Of a DNA stretch of 64,000 nt, positions 1 to 9,113 are shown piece after piece. The notes below the pieces were generated by a model. That model saw only the letters and a program-made list of their open reading frames with translations. It did no database searches and was not told the origin of the DNA. The position numbers were made by a program, and so were the translations under genes. How positions within the stretch are numbered: position 1 is the first letter of the stretch; each line of letters starts with the position of its first letter. Source of the DNA: Deltaproteobacteria bacterium (GTDB lineage Bacteria > Myxococcota > Kuafuiibacteriia > Kuafuiibacteriales > Kuafuiibacteriaceae); assembly GCA_016703535.1 (NCBI GenBank), contig JADJBV010000001.1:496001-560000 (forward strand), in the 5' to 3' direction.

Positions 1-359
1 TAGTACACGATCAGGCCCGGCGCCATCTCGTACGGATAAAGCATGTACGTTTCGCCCGGGATCTCGATCTGGTCGATGTTCGGCCAGAGCAGGTTCTGGT
101 GATAACGCAGCAAGGTCTGGCGCAGGCCATCGCTGGCCAACATCTCATCGACCAAGGCCTCCGGGACCTCGGCTTCGCCCCGTTGGGCTTCGATCTCGGC
201 GCCGCTCGGGGTGGTGCCCCGCAGATCCAAGGAGAGGCGCCGCAATAGGCGTTGACCTTCGAGGGGGGTGGAGACGTCGCAGCTCTCCTCGGCCAGGAGG
301 GCACTCGGCAGAGAGGTCAAGACGCCAGAGAAGATCATACAAAGGTACTTGAGGTTCAT
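1..359 (-). CDS. DUF1549/PSD1-like secreted protein, 3' end cut by window edge
   Basis: Reading from an ATG at 359 gives an open frame to the window edge. It begins MNLKYLCMIFSGVLTS, a signal peptide, and continues with LLRRLSLDLRGTTPS, which resembles the RRLxLDLxGxxPT opening of DUF1549 domains in planctomycete-type cytochrome-associated proteins (family knowledge). The start lies 4 nt after the stop of the upstream gene, whose C-terminus carries a CxxCH haem-type motif. The two look like the DUF1549 and cytochrome parts of one surface system, encoded as separate genes. The function is unknown and the C-terminal part is not in the window. Confidence 0.6.
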   Translation of the reverse strand, partial: MNLKYLCMIFSGVLTSLPSALLAEESCDVSTPLEGQRLLRRLSLDLRGTTPSGAEIEAQRGEAEVPEALVDEMLASDGLRQTLLRYHQNLLWPNIDQIEIPGETYMLYPYEMAPGLIVY

Positions 360-363
360 GGCT

Positions 364-1602
364 TCACTCCGGGAGTCCATGACGGATCCACTGTTCGAGC
401 ACCGAATATTGACTGGGCCCCAAGCGCTGGGCGGGTTCGCAGCGCAAGCTGCCTTGACACCGGGGCATGTCCCCCGAACGCACCCGAAGCAGGGACTTTT
501 CGGCCAGCCCCTTCATCACTTGGTAGTCCAAGAAGTCTTGCGTTTGGTTGCGGTGGCAGCCGGCGCAATATTGGGTCACCCACGGCTTCACGTCGTTGGT
601 GAAGGTGACCGCTTGATCGCCGGTGCTGGTGCCGCGCTTGAGGAGGCGTTCGCCGGCGGCGGCCCACACGTCTCCCAAACGATCGACCATCGCCTGGGTC
701 GCGCCGGGGGCCGGATAGGCGATGGCCCGATCGGTCTCGACCAAAAACAAGCGGTCTTGCACCAGGGCCCAGGTGGCGCCGGTGCTGTCGACGGCCACGT
801 CCAACACCGCCAAGGCCCCGGCCTCGGAGCTGGCCAGCGGATAATGTCGGAAGGCCGGCGCCCCTTTCGGGTCGTAGCGGAAGAGCCCCCTTTCGGTGGC
901 CGCCCAGACCACCCCGTCGCCACCGGCCAAAGCTCGGACCGTGCCGGTGTCGAGGGGCGGATGATCACTCCGCAGCCCACCTTCGGCAGGCTCGAGGACG
1001 TGGAGTTCACCGCCGGCGATCACCAACGCAAAGGCGCCGCCCTGTTCGATGGCCACGCTCTTGATCACCTGCGGCATGCCTTCCAGGTTGAGGCGCACCA
1101 AGCCGGCCGCGGACCGTCGATAGAGGCCCCGGTCGGTGGCCAACCAGAGCCCGGCCAAGGGGCCTTCCACTTGTTCGTGCAGGTCGTTGACGCCCGCTCC
1201 CTCCAGGTCGAGGGGCGACTTGGTCACGTAGAGGCTGTCCAGGAGGAACAAGCCTCGGCTGGAGCCGAGCAAGGTGCCGCCGTCCGGGCGAGGGCCGATC
1301 ACCGTGATGGTGCCGAGGTCCTCCGGGTCGCCGTCGTCTTTGAAGTAGGCGCGCCGCTCCAGGGTCTCGCCTCGGACTTCGTAGACACCTTGAGCGGTCG
1401 CTAACACCACGGTGCCGCCCGCGCTCAGGCCCACCGCTTCGATCCCGGCCCCCACGTCGACGTCGGCGCTGAGGGCGAAGGTCCCGTCCATCGGGGCCCC
1501 CAACATCACCTCGACTTCGGACGGCGGGCTTTGGGGGATGGGTTCGGCATCACAGCCCCACCAAGCCCACAGGCCAAGGAACAACCACCACCTTCGTTGC
1601 AT
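364..1602 (-). CDS. Lipoprotein with beta-propeller repeats and C-terminal cytochrome-c-like CxxCH domain
   Basis: The protein is 412 residues long. I chose the ATG at 1602 over longer in-frame starts because it is preceded by GGGGAGGGG about 8 nt upstream and opens with a lipoprotein signal, MQRRWWLFLG...WWGC. The middle contains repeats such as GLWLATDRGLYRR and VVWAATERGLFRYDPKG, which match the two-component-regulator (Reg_prop) propeller pattern. The C-terminus has VTQYCAGCHRNQ, a single c-type haem motif of the planctomycete cytochrome C kind, with later Cys residues at MPRC and LRC. It is probably an outer-membrane or periplasmic lipoprotein, transcribed with the DUF1549-like gene downstream. 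Its redox partner and substrate are unknown. Confidence 0.75.
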   Translation of the reverse strand: MQRRWWLFLGLWAWWGCDAEPIPQSPPSEVEVMLGAPMDGTFALSADVDVGAGIEAVGLSAGGTVVLATAQGVYEVRGETLERRAYFKDDGDPEDLGTITVIGPRPDGGTLLGSSRGLFLLDSLYVTKSPLDLEGAGVNDLHEQVEGPLAGLWLATDRGLYRRSAAGLVRLNLEGMPQVIKSVAIEQGGAFALVIAGGELHVLEPAEGGLRSDHPPLDTGTVRALAGGDGVVWAATERGLFRYDPKGAPAFRHYPLASSEAGALAVLDVAVDSTGATWALVQDRLFLVETDRAIAYPAPGATQAMVDRLGDVWAAAGERLLKRGTSTGDQAVTFTNDVKPWVTQYCAGCHRNQTQDFLDYQVMKGLAEKSLLRVRSGDMPRCQGSLRCEPAQRLGPSQYSVLEQWIRHGLPE

Positions 1603-1709
1603 GCAGCGACCCCTCCCCATCGTGTGCCCCGGGATCGACCGAGCGGCCCCCACGAATGGGAAAAGGAAAATCGCCGAGTTTGAGGAGGCGCAGAAGGGCG
1701 GTGTTGGAC

Positions 1710-3650
1710 CTACCGGCGGCGCCGAGCCAAAAGTAACAACAATAACGGCAACATAGACCACAAGCCCCCGCTGCCAGCCCCGTTCGCCCGGCAACCCCCA
1801 TCCGAGGTGTTGAGCCCGGGATCGACCGGGGTCGGGTCGGGGGTGACCGGGTCCGGCACCACCGGGTCGGGCACCACCGGCACCGGGGCGCAGCTCAAGG
1901 TCAGGGGCACCTCCACCGTGGAAGGGTTGCCGAAGTGATCGGTGAGGGCCAAAGAGGCCGACACCACCTGATCGGCGTCGCAGGCCGGGTCGATGTTCAC
2001 AACAAAAGGAATGGTGGCCGCGGGATCGGAGCTGCCACCTCCGGGCACAGTGCCGAAGCCCGCGCCTCCTTGGGTCACGACGAGGGGCGCCGCCGCGCTC
2101 AGCGAACCGGTCAAAGTGAAGGCCGGGCTCCGGCCGGCGTTGGCCAAGGTCACCCGCAGCTCCACTTGTTCTCCCGGCTCCAGGCGTCCGTCGCCGTCGC
2201 CGATTTCACTCACGCCCGGGTCGGCCACCGACAACATCGGCGGGACGTTCCGCACCGCCGCGCCCATGGCGCCGAACACGTCGATCCGGGCCCCGAGGCG
2301 GATGCAGCGGGCGGTCCTGGCGCAGTCCATCGTGTCCAAGCGGCGAGCGCCGTCCTTGATGGCTTGTACGATCTCGTCGCTGGTCAAGGACGGGAACGCC
2401 GACCACACCAAAGTGGCAGCGCCGGCGGCGACCCCGGCCGAATACGAGGAGCCGGTGCCAAAGGCCAACTCGGTGGGGGAGCCGATGCCGGTCGAGACCA
2501 CGAAGGTCCCGGGCGCCGCCAGATCCACGGTGTTCGGTCCGTAGTTGGAGCCCTCGTAGATCTGATCGCGGTTGTCGCTGTTGACCACCACCAGCTTGTT
2601 GGCCAGGTCGTATTCGTTCGGGTAGCGCGTGAGCTGATCGTTGTTGCGGCCACCGTTGCCGCCGGAGCTGACGGCGATGATGCCTGCGGCCTCGGCGTTC
2701 TTCAGGGCCTGCTCGAAGGTCGCGTTGTAGTTGGAGCTGTTGAACGACATGCTGATCACGTCAGCGCCGTTTTCCGTCGCGTAGACGATGCCCTCGATGC
2801 TGGCGTTGGTGGTGGAGACGCAGTCGGACGAGCGGTGTTTTTTCCAGTTCATCAACGACACGTTCCAGTTCAGGCCCGTCATCAAGAGGCCGTTGTTCCC
2901 GGCCGCGCCCGCCAACCCCGCGATCATGGTGGCGTGCCACTTGACGCACTCGTCGCCGTCGGATTGGCCGTCGGGGAGGGTGCGGGGATCGGGATCGTTG
3001 TCGTCGTCGCCGTAGTCCCAGCCGTTGCAGTCGTCGATGTAGCCGTTTCGGTCGTCATCGACGCCGTTCGTGCAGTCTTCGCCCGGGTTGACCCACATGT
3101 TGGGCGCCAGATCCCGGTGGCCGCCCCAGATGCCGACGTCCAAGATCATGATCACCCGGTCTTTGGTGCCGGTCGTCAGATCCCAAGCCGCCCGGGATCC
3201 CAGGTCGGCGTCGGCCACGCCCCGGACCATGTTCAAGGTCTGACCGACGTTCTTGTGGTACCACTGGCTGGCGCTGAGATCGTTCGGTTCGGCCTCCATG
3301 GTCTCCAAGTAGCCGGCCTCCAGCCAACGAACGCCCGGGACCTTCTCCAGCACGGCAAAGCGGTCAACCAAGCTGGCGCCGGCCTCACAATGGTAGAGCA
3401 CCCAAGGTTGGCGTCCGAAGGCCCGGACCCGCTTACAACCTTGGCCGAGGGCGGCCCGCTCGAAGGGGCGATCAAAGTCCGAGGCCTCGAGGACCACCAA
3501 AAGTTCGCGTCGGTCGATCACCGCACCATTCGCCAGATTGTAGGCGAGGGTGGCCGCTGGCCCCCGATCGTGCACTGTCTTGGGCGCCGCGGTCGCGAGG
3601 CCAACCGAGGTGATGGAGAGGGCCGAGATCCATAATACCGACGGGCGCAT
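1710..3650 (-). CDS. Subtilisin-like serine protease (S8) with MYXO-CTERM-like tail
   Basis: The 646-residue precursor has a signal peptide (first ~22 residues), an N-terminal prodomain-like segment and a peptidase S8 domain. The likely catalytic residues are Asp171 (MILDVGIWGGHRD), His239 (VKWHATMIAG), Asn332 (SSGGNGG) and Ser402 (GTGSSYSAGVAAG). The His and Ser motifs depart from the usual HGTHVAG and GTSMAxP. Residues 188-222 hold an Asp/Asn-rich NGVDDDRNGYIDD insertion typical of a subgroup of secreted subtilases and probably bind calcium. The end, DGGCRANGAG followed by a Leu stretch and RRRR, fits the MYXO-CTERM surface-sorting signal. It is probably anchored or released at the cell surface; the substrate is unknown. 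Confidence 0.9.
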   Translation of the reverse strand: MRPSVLWISALSITSVGLATAAPKTVHDRGPAATLAYNLANGAVIDRRELLVVLEASDFDRPFERAALGQGCKRVRAFGRQPWVLYHCEAGASLVDRFAVLEKVPGVRWLEAGYLETMEAEPNDLSASQWYHKNVGQTLNMVRGVADADLGSRAAWDLTTGTKDRVIMILDVGIWGGHRDLAPNMWVNPGEDCTNGVDDDRNGYIDDCNGWDYGDDDNDPDPRTLPDGQSDGDECVKWHATMIAGLAGAAGNNGLLMTGLNWNVSLMNWKKHRSSDCVSTTNASIEGIVYATENGADVISMSFNSSNYNATFEQALKNAEAAGIIAVSSGGNGGRNNDQLTRYPNEYDLANKLVVVNSDNRDQIYEGSNYGPNTVDLAAPGTFVVSTGIGSPTELAFGTGSSYSAGVAAGAATLVWSAFPSLTSDEIVQAIKDGARRLDTMDCARTARCIRLGARIDVFGAMGAAVRNVPPMLSVADPGVSEIGDGDGRLEPGEQVELRVTLANAGRSPAFTLTGSLSAAAPLVVTQGGAGFGTVPGGGSSDPAATIPFVVNIDPACDADQVVSASLALTDHFGNPSTVEVPLTLSCAPVPVVPDPVVPDPVTPDPTPVDPGLNTSDGGCRANGAGSGGLWSMLPLLLLLLARRRR

Positions 3651-3864
3651 GGGACCAACCCCTAACGAAGCGGTAGCCTCCTCTCCAAGCGAAAACCGCG
3701 CCGCCGTCCGGTCAGTCGACCGATGACAAGTGCCGCCAGGAGGTCCGGGCCACGGATGATTCGGCGCCCTCAGCGGGTTCCCAGTGTTGCGCTCGGTAGC
3801 GAGAGTGCTTCATTTTGGATGAACCAAGCCGAAGGGAACTCTGTAGAGGATCTTAGGAGGTCAC

Positions 3865-4779
3865 GTGAGAGGGCACCGTGCAGCGCTGATCGGCCTGCTG
3901 CTCGCACCGAGCGGGTGCGCGACTCTCTTTTCGTCCACCTCCTCGGAGTTTCAAGTCCCGGAGCCCGAGGCCTTGGAGGAGCGCCTGCTCGGCGAGGCGC
4001 CCCGGCCGGTCGGCAAAAAAGACCACTTCGCGATCCTGATCGGCGCCAACACCGAACTGCGCCACCGCGGCAACCTGTCGATGGCCTACCAGGTGTTGCT
4101 GGAGCAGGGCTACCAACGGGAAAACGTCTACATCTTGGACTCCGAGGGCCAGACCCCGTTTTTCCCGTTCACTGAGCTGACCACCCGGGCCGCGGTCGAT
4201 CTCCTCTTCGATCACCTGGCGAAGGTGGTGGAGCCCGAGGACACCTTGTTGGTCTACGTGACCGGCCACGGCCGAAGAATCACCGCCGAAGAAGAAGAGA
4301 ACGGTGACAAGAAGACCTTGGGCGTCTCCACCTTGGTGCTGAACCCGAGCGAAGAGATGTCCCAAGACGAGTTCATCGCCGAGCTGGAGAAGGTCCGTCC
4401 CGAGGTCGGCATCGTCTTCTTCGACCAGTGTTATTGGGGCCAGACTCAGAGCAAGAAGCTCTGCAACTACGTCACCATCACCACCGCCGAGGCGGACGAG
4501 ACCTCTCACGGCGTCTCTTTCCCTCGAGCTTTTTGGTCCGCCTTCCGACGCCGCCCCGGGAGCGAAACGACGGTCCTCGAGGCCTTCACCCACGCCATGG
4601 TCACCGACAAAGCGACTCGGCTCGGCTTCAACCGCCCCCGAATCGCCTACGGCTGTGTGGATCCTTCCAAACTGCTCTTGCTCGGCCAACGCCGAGATCC
4701 CGGCCCCGGCCTCCCCTCGGACACCACCCAGGTCTCCTCCTTCGGGAACAACGGCGAAAGCTCTGGCACCCGGCCCTGA
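3865..4779 (+). CDS. Caspase-like (clan CD, C13/C14-type) lipoprotein
   Basis: The protein has 304 residues from GTG 3865, with AGGAGG directly upstream. The lipoprotein signal ends at Cys18 (APSGC). The fold follows clan CD cysteine peptidases: FAILIGANTELRHRGNL starts the domain, His135 lies in LVYVTGHGRR and Cys189 in GIVFFDQCYWGQ, each after a hydrophobic strand. Legumain (C13) and caspase-like (C14) families share this His/Cys arrangement, and I cannot separate them by eye. It faces the divergent subtilase across a 214-bp gap and abuts the convergent gene that ends at 4781. A surface-tethered clan CD protease, possibly self-processing, is inferred. Confidence 0.8.
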   Translation: MRGHRAALIGLLLAPSGCATLFSSTSSEFQVPEPEALEERLLGEAPRPVGKKDHFAILIGANTELRHRGNLSMAYQVLLEQGYQRENVYILDSEGQTPFFPFTELTTRAAVDLLFDHLAKVVEPEDTLLVYVTGHGRRITAEEEENGDKKTLGVSTLVLNPSEEMSQDEFIAELEKVRPEVGIVFFDQCYWGQTQSKKLCNYVTITTAEADETSHGVSFPRAFWSAFRRRPGSETTVLEAFTHAMVTDKATRLGFNRPRIAYGCVDPSKLLLLGQRRDPGPGLPSDTTQVSSFGNNGESSGTRP

Positions 4780-4780
4780 T

Positions 4781-5983
4781 CTATTCTTCGGACGGTTCTT
4801 CCCCGGTTTCGGCGGGGCCGTCGATGATCCGCTTCTTCAGCAAGACCGCAACTCGCTCTTTTCCGTCGACGCTCCGCTCCGAAAGGCGCCCTCGAGCGCT
4901 GGCCTCGAGAGGGTAGGGGCCGACGAGCTCCGGATAACCTTCGCACCGCGGCCCAATGGACTCGGGCGAAAGCCGGCCCGGGGCCCGGATCCCGATCGCC
5001 TCGATCATCTTCACGGGTCCCAGCACCCCTCCTGATTTGGGGGCCGCCGCTTGTGGCCGAAAGCAGAGGTACCAATACACATCGCCCTTCGGCTCCAGAT
5101 TTCGGTTCCACAACCCGAGGCCCATGATCCGGGCGATCTTCTTTTTGCTCTTCAGGGTCCGGACCCACGCCCAAGCCAGATCTTGTTCGTACGGGTCGCT
5201 GCTTTCAGCGTAACGCCCGACAAAACTCTGCCCCAACGGGACCAACACGTTCTCCACCTCCAGGACCCCCCGGGCCGTCGCCGACGCCAAAAAGGCCGAC
5301 TCGACGTAGGGCCGCACCGAGTCGAGGACAAAACGGGTCCGGGTCGCCTGATCGCTCGCCTGTTTTTTGGCCAAGGCCTGGGCCTCTTCCCGGCTGAGCT
5401 CGGGCTGGTTGCCGTAGAGCCGTTCGGCGCCGGTCAAGTAGGCGTTGGTCATGCCGTCCAACAGGCCGGCCCGAAAACGGATCGGTTCGGTCGGATCGGC
5501 GGCCAAGCTCAAGTACGGCACCAAGGCGGCGGTGGCGGTGGCGGTCAAAAACGGCGCGCCCGACAGGCAAACTTCGACCTCCCACTGACGTTCGGCGTCG
5601 GGGGCCGCGGCCCGGGCCAGGTTCAAGATCTTTTCGGCCGAGGCCAAAGCCGCTGGCGGATCACGGCTGAGCTCAGCCCGGTAGTGGGCCCGATAGACCG
5701 CACAACGCATGTCTTCGCCGACCCATCCTTTTTGCATCCACTCCTCGACCAGCGGGAAAAACAGCGGGTCGGCGGCCAGGTCCAAGAAGTGGGTCAACAC
5801 CGTCTTCTCTGGGTTGTCGAGGGGACCCGCCGGCGTGGTGTCGGCGGCCTCCTCCATCAACTCTCGAAAGATCGCCGCGTCGCCCCGCATCGCCGCCTGC
5901 CGAGCCCGAAAACCCAAGGCACTTTGGTGCCCCAAACAAGCGGTGCTGAACAACAACACCCCCAACAGCGCGGCGGCGCGCAT
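4781..5983 (-). CDS. Lipoprotein of unknown function
   Basis: The protein has 400 residues. ATG 5983 is preferred over an in-frame GTG at 5995 because GGAGGG lies 5 nt before it and it overlaps the TGA of the exonuclease gene (TGATG), which suggests translational coupling. The signal sequence MRAAALLGVLLFSTAC ends in a lipobox Cys. The rest is mainly helical and rich in Ala, Leu and Glu, and I recognise no domain. The only context clue is co-transcription with a DNA exonuclease-like gene and an RDD membrane protein. Confidence 0.75.
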   Translation of the reverse strand: MRAAALLGVLLFSTACLGHQSALGFRARQAAMRGDAAIFRELMEEAADTTPAGPLDNPEKTVLTHFLDLAADPLFFPLVEEWMQKGWVGEDMRCAVYRAHYRAELSRDPPAALASAEKILNLARAAAPDAERQWEVEVCLSGAPFLTATATAALVPYLSLAADPTEPIRFRAGLLDGMTNAYLTGAERLYGNQPELSREEAQALAKKQASDQATRTRFVLDSVRPYVESAFLASATARGVLEVENVLVPLGQSFVGRYAESSDPYEQDLAWAWVRTLKSKKKIARIMGLGLWNRNLEPKGDVYWYLCFRPQAAAPKSGGVLGPVKMIEAIGIRAPGRLSPESIGPRCEGYPELVGPYPLEASARGRLSERSVDGKERVAVLLKKRIIDGPAETGEEPSEE

Positions 5984-6855
5984 CAGGCCCTCCACCGCGG
6001 CACCGCGGCCACCAAGTCTTCGTCACCCAGCCGGGCGGCCAAGGCGGTGAGCAGACCTCGATCGGCGCCGGGCCACTCCAGGTCTTGCAAGTTCTCTTGC
6101 AAAGGGACGTCGGTCCTCAAGGTCGCCAAGGTCTTGTAGAGGCCCACCACCTCCCGGTGTTCGTTGAGGCTGGCGGCGAGGCCCTCTTTGCCGCGGACGG
6201 TGAAGGTCCAGGCCGACGGATCAGCCGGGATGGCCTCCACGTGAAGCACCTTGGCCAAGGCCGCGGCGGCCGCCTTTTCACCCCACCGGGGCACCCCTGG
6301 GATGCCGTCGGCCGCGTCCCCCACCAAGGCCAAAAAGTCCGGGATCGAGGCCGGTCCCACGCCAAACTTGGCGATCACCTTCTCTTCGTCGAGCACAATC
6401 TCCCGGCGACGATCCAGCTCCACCACCCGATCCCCCCGCACACACTGGCAGAGGTCTTTGTCGGGTGAGCAGATCAACACCTGCTCCACCGCCGGATCCG
6501 CGGCCGCTCGGGCCGCGAAGGTGGCCAAGGCGTCATCGGCCTCGAAGTCGATCATCGACCAGGTCACCAACCCCAAGGCCCGGGTCAACTCCTCGGCCAA
6601 GGGAAACTGGGCCCACAGCGGCGGATCGATGCCGGCCCCGGTCTTGTACCCGGCGAAGAGTTGGTTGCGGAACGACTCGATCACCGTGTCGAAGGCGACG
6701 CCGACGTGGGTGCCGCCTTTTTTGAGCAACGAGAGGAGGGAGCGGGCCAAGGCCCGGGTGGCGCCGACCTCGGTCCCGTCGGGCGCCGAAGACGGAGGTG
6801 CCCCGTAGTAGGCTCGAAACAGCTCGTAGGTGCCATCGACCAGGTGGACCCGCAT
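5983..6855 (-). CDS. 5'-3' exonuclease, FEN/PIN-like (PolA N-terminal type)
   Basis: This 290-residue stand-alone protein resembles the 5' nuclease domain of DNA polymerase I. Metal-binding carboxylates are seen in MRVHLVDGTY (Asp7), FEADDA (104-109) and SPDKDLCQC (130-138). The helix-hairpin-helix DNA-binding segment is LVGDAADGIPGVPRWGEKAA (178-197). The family cleaves 5' ends or flaps of DNA. The reading frame contains one copy of the dispersed palindrome (6087-6100), translated LQENLQ in the C-terminal third. The gene lies 25 nt downstream of the RDD gene and overlaps the start of the next lipoprotein gene. Confidence 0.9.
   Translation of the reverse strand: MRVHLVDGTYELFRAYYGAPPSSAPDGTEVGATRALARSLLSLLKKGGTHVGVAFDTVIESFRNQLFAGYKTGAGIDPPLWAQFPLAEELTRALGLVTWSMIDFEADDALATFAARAAADPAVEQVLICSPDKDLCQCVRGDRVVELDRRREIVLDEEKVIAKFGVGPASIPDFLALVGDAADGIPGVPRWGEKAAAAALAKVLHVEAIPADPSAWTFTVRGKEGLAASLNEHREVVGLYKTLATLRTDVPLQENLQDLEWPGADRGLLTALAARLGDEDLVAAVPRWRA
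6087..6100. repeat. GCAAG-N4-CTTGC palindrome, copy 1
   Basis: GCAAGTTCTCTTGC with spacer TTCT; flanks extend the dyad to TTGCAAG/CTTGCAA. It sits inside the exonuclease gene and reads CAA GAG AAC TTG on the minus strand (QENL). Confidence 0.9.
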
Positions 6856-6880
6856 TTGAGGCTGAGCCTAGCCCGGCTCT

Positions 6881-7546
6881 TCAGCCCAGACCATTGAAGA
6901 TCAGATAACCAGTGTTGATGGCGCCCGCGACCGCCGAAGCTACGGCCAACGCCGCCAAAAACTGGGCGGTGGACGGGCGCTGGCTGGGCTGCAGGCGTTC
7001 GACCCGAACGACCAAGGTTCGGGCCCAGCGATCGCCGTAACGTTGGTTGGTTGGGCTCTGGCCCATGGCGGAGGCGCCGATCATGCCGAAGAACAGCGAG
7101 TCCACCAAAAAGGCGACGTTGCGCACCAGCCCGGACCACAGACCGGCCCGCCCACCCGCGGTGTTCACGACCCGCAGCTTCATGCACAACTTCCCGAAGC
7201 TGGCCCCGTGCAACCCTTCGCTGAGCGTTTGATAACCGATGGTGGCGATGGTCCCGACGACCATCGAGCCGATCCCACCTTGGCCAACCCGCTCGGCCCA
7301 CCCCGGCGCAACCGTGCCGACGGCCTCCAGCACCGCCAGCAGGATGCCGCCCGAGAAGCCCGCGACTGAAGACACGATGGTGATGTAGACCCAGTCGATC
7401 ACTCGCGCCGCGGCCCGAGGCCAGAACTCGGCGCCGATCAGGCCAGGCGCGTCCGGGTCGGGGAACTCATCGGCGTCCCCCTCCGGCTTGGGTTCGGTCC
7501 GGGGCGGTGCGTAGACCTGGAGGTCCTCTCGAGGTTCGAGCGGCAT
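6881..7546 (-). CDS. RDD family membrane protein
   Basis: The protein has 221 residues from ATG 7546. The frame is open further upstream, but a longer start would run into the divergent gene's control region and encodes low-complexity sequence. The RDD signature is visible as EFWPRAAARVIDWVYI near the first membrane segment, followed by GASFGKLCMKLRVVNTAGG and WSGLVRNVAFLVDS. There are about four hydrophobic segments, the last near the C-terminus (AALAVASAVAGAINTG). RDD proteins are inner-membrane proteins, some implicated in transport. It heads an operon with the exonuclease and a lipoprotein. No strong Shine-Dalgarno precedes 7546, so the start is uncertain. Confidence 0.8.
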   Translation of the reverse strand: MPLEPREDLQVYAPPRTEPKPEGDADEFPDPDAPGLIGAEFWPRAAARVIDWVYITIVSSVAGFSGGILLAVLEAVGTVAPGWAERVGQGGIGSMVVGTIATIGYQTLSEGLHGASFGKLCMKLRVVNTAGGRAGLWSGLVRNVAFLVDSLFFGMIGASAMGQSPTNQRYGDRWARTLVVRVERLQPSQRPSTAQFLAALAVASAVAGAINTGYLIFNGLG

Positions 7547-7697
7547 GGAGTTGTGTGGATAGTGGTCCTTCAAACCCGGGGCGATCAAGGCACCCGGCGG
7601 AGCGGGGCCCGACCCTGAACGCTTGTTGCCATCGCTATTTAGTTTCAACGGCGGCAGGCTCCACGGTGACCCATCCGCCGTACGTGAGGCCGCCCCG

Positions 7698-9110
7698 GTG
7701 AGCGACGATCTCAAGACCAACAAGAAGGCCGGCAGCCAGCCCCTCGACCCCCAGATGTTCGAGGACCTGCAGCAGTCGGTGGCCTGGGACAACGACTGGT
7801 CGGGTGAGGCCTTGATCATCGGCGATCTTTCGGAGGTCACCGCCGAGACCGCCGCCGCCCCCATCACCTACGGCGCGGTCCAAGCCGGGCAAGACGGCGA
7901 AGACATCGGGCTCTTGTTGTATCCCGACGAACATTCGGTGCGGCGGGTCAGCCCCGAGGCCCGGCCGCGGTTGCTGACCGCACCACCCCCCGGGAGCCTG
8001 ACGCCCTACGAGGAGTTCTTGATCCAGGAGGTTGACGGCCAACGAACCATCCGGGAGTTGACCACCGCCGGGCTCTTCGCCTCGGCCGAGATCACCGCCA
8101 CCGTTTTGGCCTTGGTGGAGCGGGGGATCTTGACCATGGCCCCCTTCGAGGTGGACGAGGTGCACTCCAGTCCCCGGGCGCCCGCGGCCCCCTGGCCCTC
8201 GGCGGCCCAACTCGCCGAAGACCTATTGGCCCCGGTCGCGTTGGCGCCGCCCTCCGCGGACCTCGACCCTCAGGTTGACGCTCCACTCCCGGAACTGGAG
8301 GCCGACTTCGAGCCAGCGCCAGACTTGGACTTCGATCCCGAACCGCAGCCCATCGAGCTGGATCCCTCGGCGCTGCAGGTGTTGGAGCCCACCCCGTCGC
8401 CCCTCGAACCTCCGGTGACGCCGGCCCCTCCCATCCCGTCATCGTTGGGGGACGCCGCTCCTTACTCCAGCGCGCCGGCCTTTCAGGCGGCGGTCGTTCG
8501 TCCCGCTCCAAGCCGCTCCACGTCGGTCGCGGCGCCGCCTCGCCCCGAACCTCCTCGTCGGCCGCTGACGGCTCAAGGCGCCAAGGCCAACAAGTTGTAC
8601 GAGGCGGCGATGGCCGACTACGAAGCGGGCCGGCACGTGTCGGCGTTGATGAACATCAAGCTGGCGATCGCCTTCGACGGCGAAGACGAACGTTTTCAGA
8701 AGGCGTTTCGGCGTTTTTCTCAGGAGGCGGCCCGCAACACTTCGGCCGCAACCGAGGTGAGCGGCTCGGCCCAGCCCCTGTTCGAGCGCGGCTGTCAGGC
8801 CGAATCCGCCGGTGACATCGATCGGGCCATCGCGCTGTTCACCCAGGCCCTCGCGGAGAACGAAGACGCCGCCGTGTTGAACCGCCTCGGGGTGATCTTG
8901 GCCATGCGCAAGGGGTACTTCAACAAGGCCCAGCGGCTCCTCCAGAAGGCCGTCCAGCTGGAGCCCCACAACACCAGCTACCAACACAACCTCGAGAAGG
9001 TGAAGGCCGCGGCCCTCCGAGGCGACGCGCCGAGCGAACGTTCTCGCTCCGGAAGCGCCGCCGCACCTCGTGGGCTGCTCGGGCGCGCCGCCAGCTGGAT
9101 CAAACGTTGA
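7698..9110 (+). CDS. TPR-repeat protein with N-terminal winged-helix-like segment
   Basis: The protein has 470 residues from GTG 7698 (VSDDLKTNKK); an ATG 75 nt upstream is also in frame. Residues ~110-160 (TPYEEFLIQEVDGQRTIREL...ALVERGIL) resemble the small winged-helix segment seen in Myxococcota signalling proteins of the 'GRRTVAEL' type. A long Pro/Glu-rich linker follows, then two or more TPR-like helical pairs (AKANKLYEAAMADYEAGRH; ERGCQAESAGDIDRAIALF; RLGVILAMRKGYFNKAQRL). There is no signal peptide, so it is probably cytoplasmic. A scaffolding or gliding/signalling role is plausible but not shown. It ends 3 nt before the convergent beta-helix gene. Confidence 0.75.
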   Translation: MSDDLKTNKKAGSQPLDPQMFEDLQQSVAWDNDWSGEALIIGDLSEVTAETAAAPITYGAVQAGQDGEDIGLLLYPDEHSVRRVSPEARPRLLTAPPPGSLTPYEEFLIQEVDGQRTIRELTTAGLFASAEITATVLALVERGILTMAPFEVDEVHSSPRAPAAPWPSAAQLAEDLLAPVALAPPSADLDPQVDAPLPELEADFEPAPDLDFDPEPQPIELDPSALQVLEPTPSPLEPPVTPAPPIPSSLGDAAPYSSAPAFQAAVVRPAPSRSTSVAAPPRPEPPRRPLTAQGAKANKLYEAAMADYEAGRHVSALMNIKLAIAFDGEDERFQKAFRRFSQEAARNTSAATEVSGSAQPLFERGCQAESAGDIDRAIALFTQALAENEDAAVLNRLGVILAMRKGYFNKAQRLLQKAVQLEPHNTSYQHNLEKVKAAALRGDAPSERSRSGSAAAPRGLLGRAASWIKR

Positions 9111-9113
9111 ACT

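Noticed and set aside
1935..3635. Long open frames antisense to the subtilase and many other genes
   Set aside because: High GC content at third positions leaves antisense frames open; the real genes have recognised domains, signal peptides and starts.
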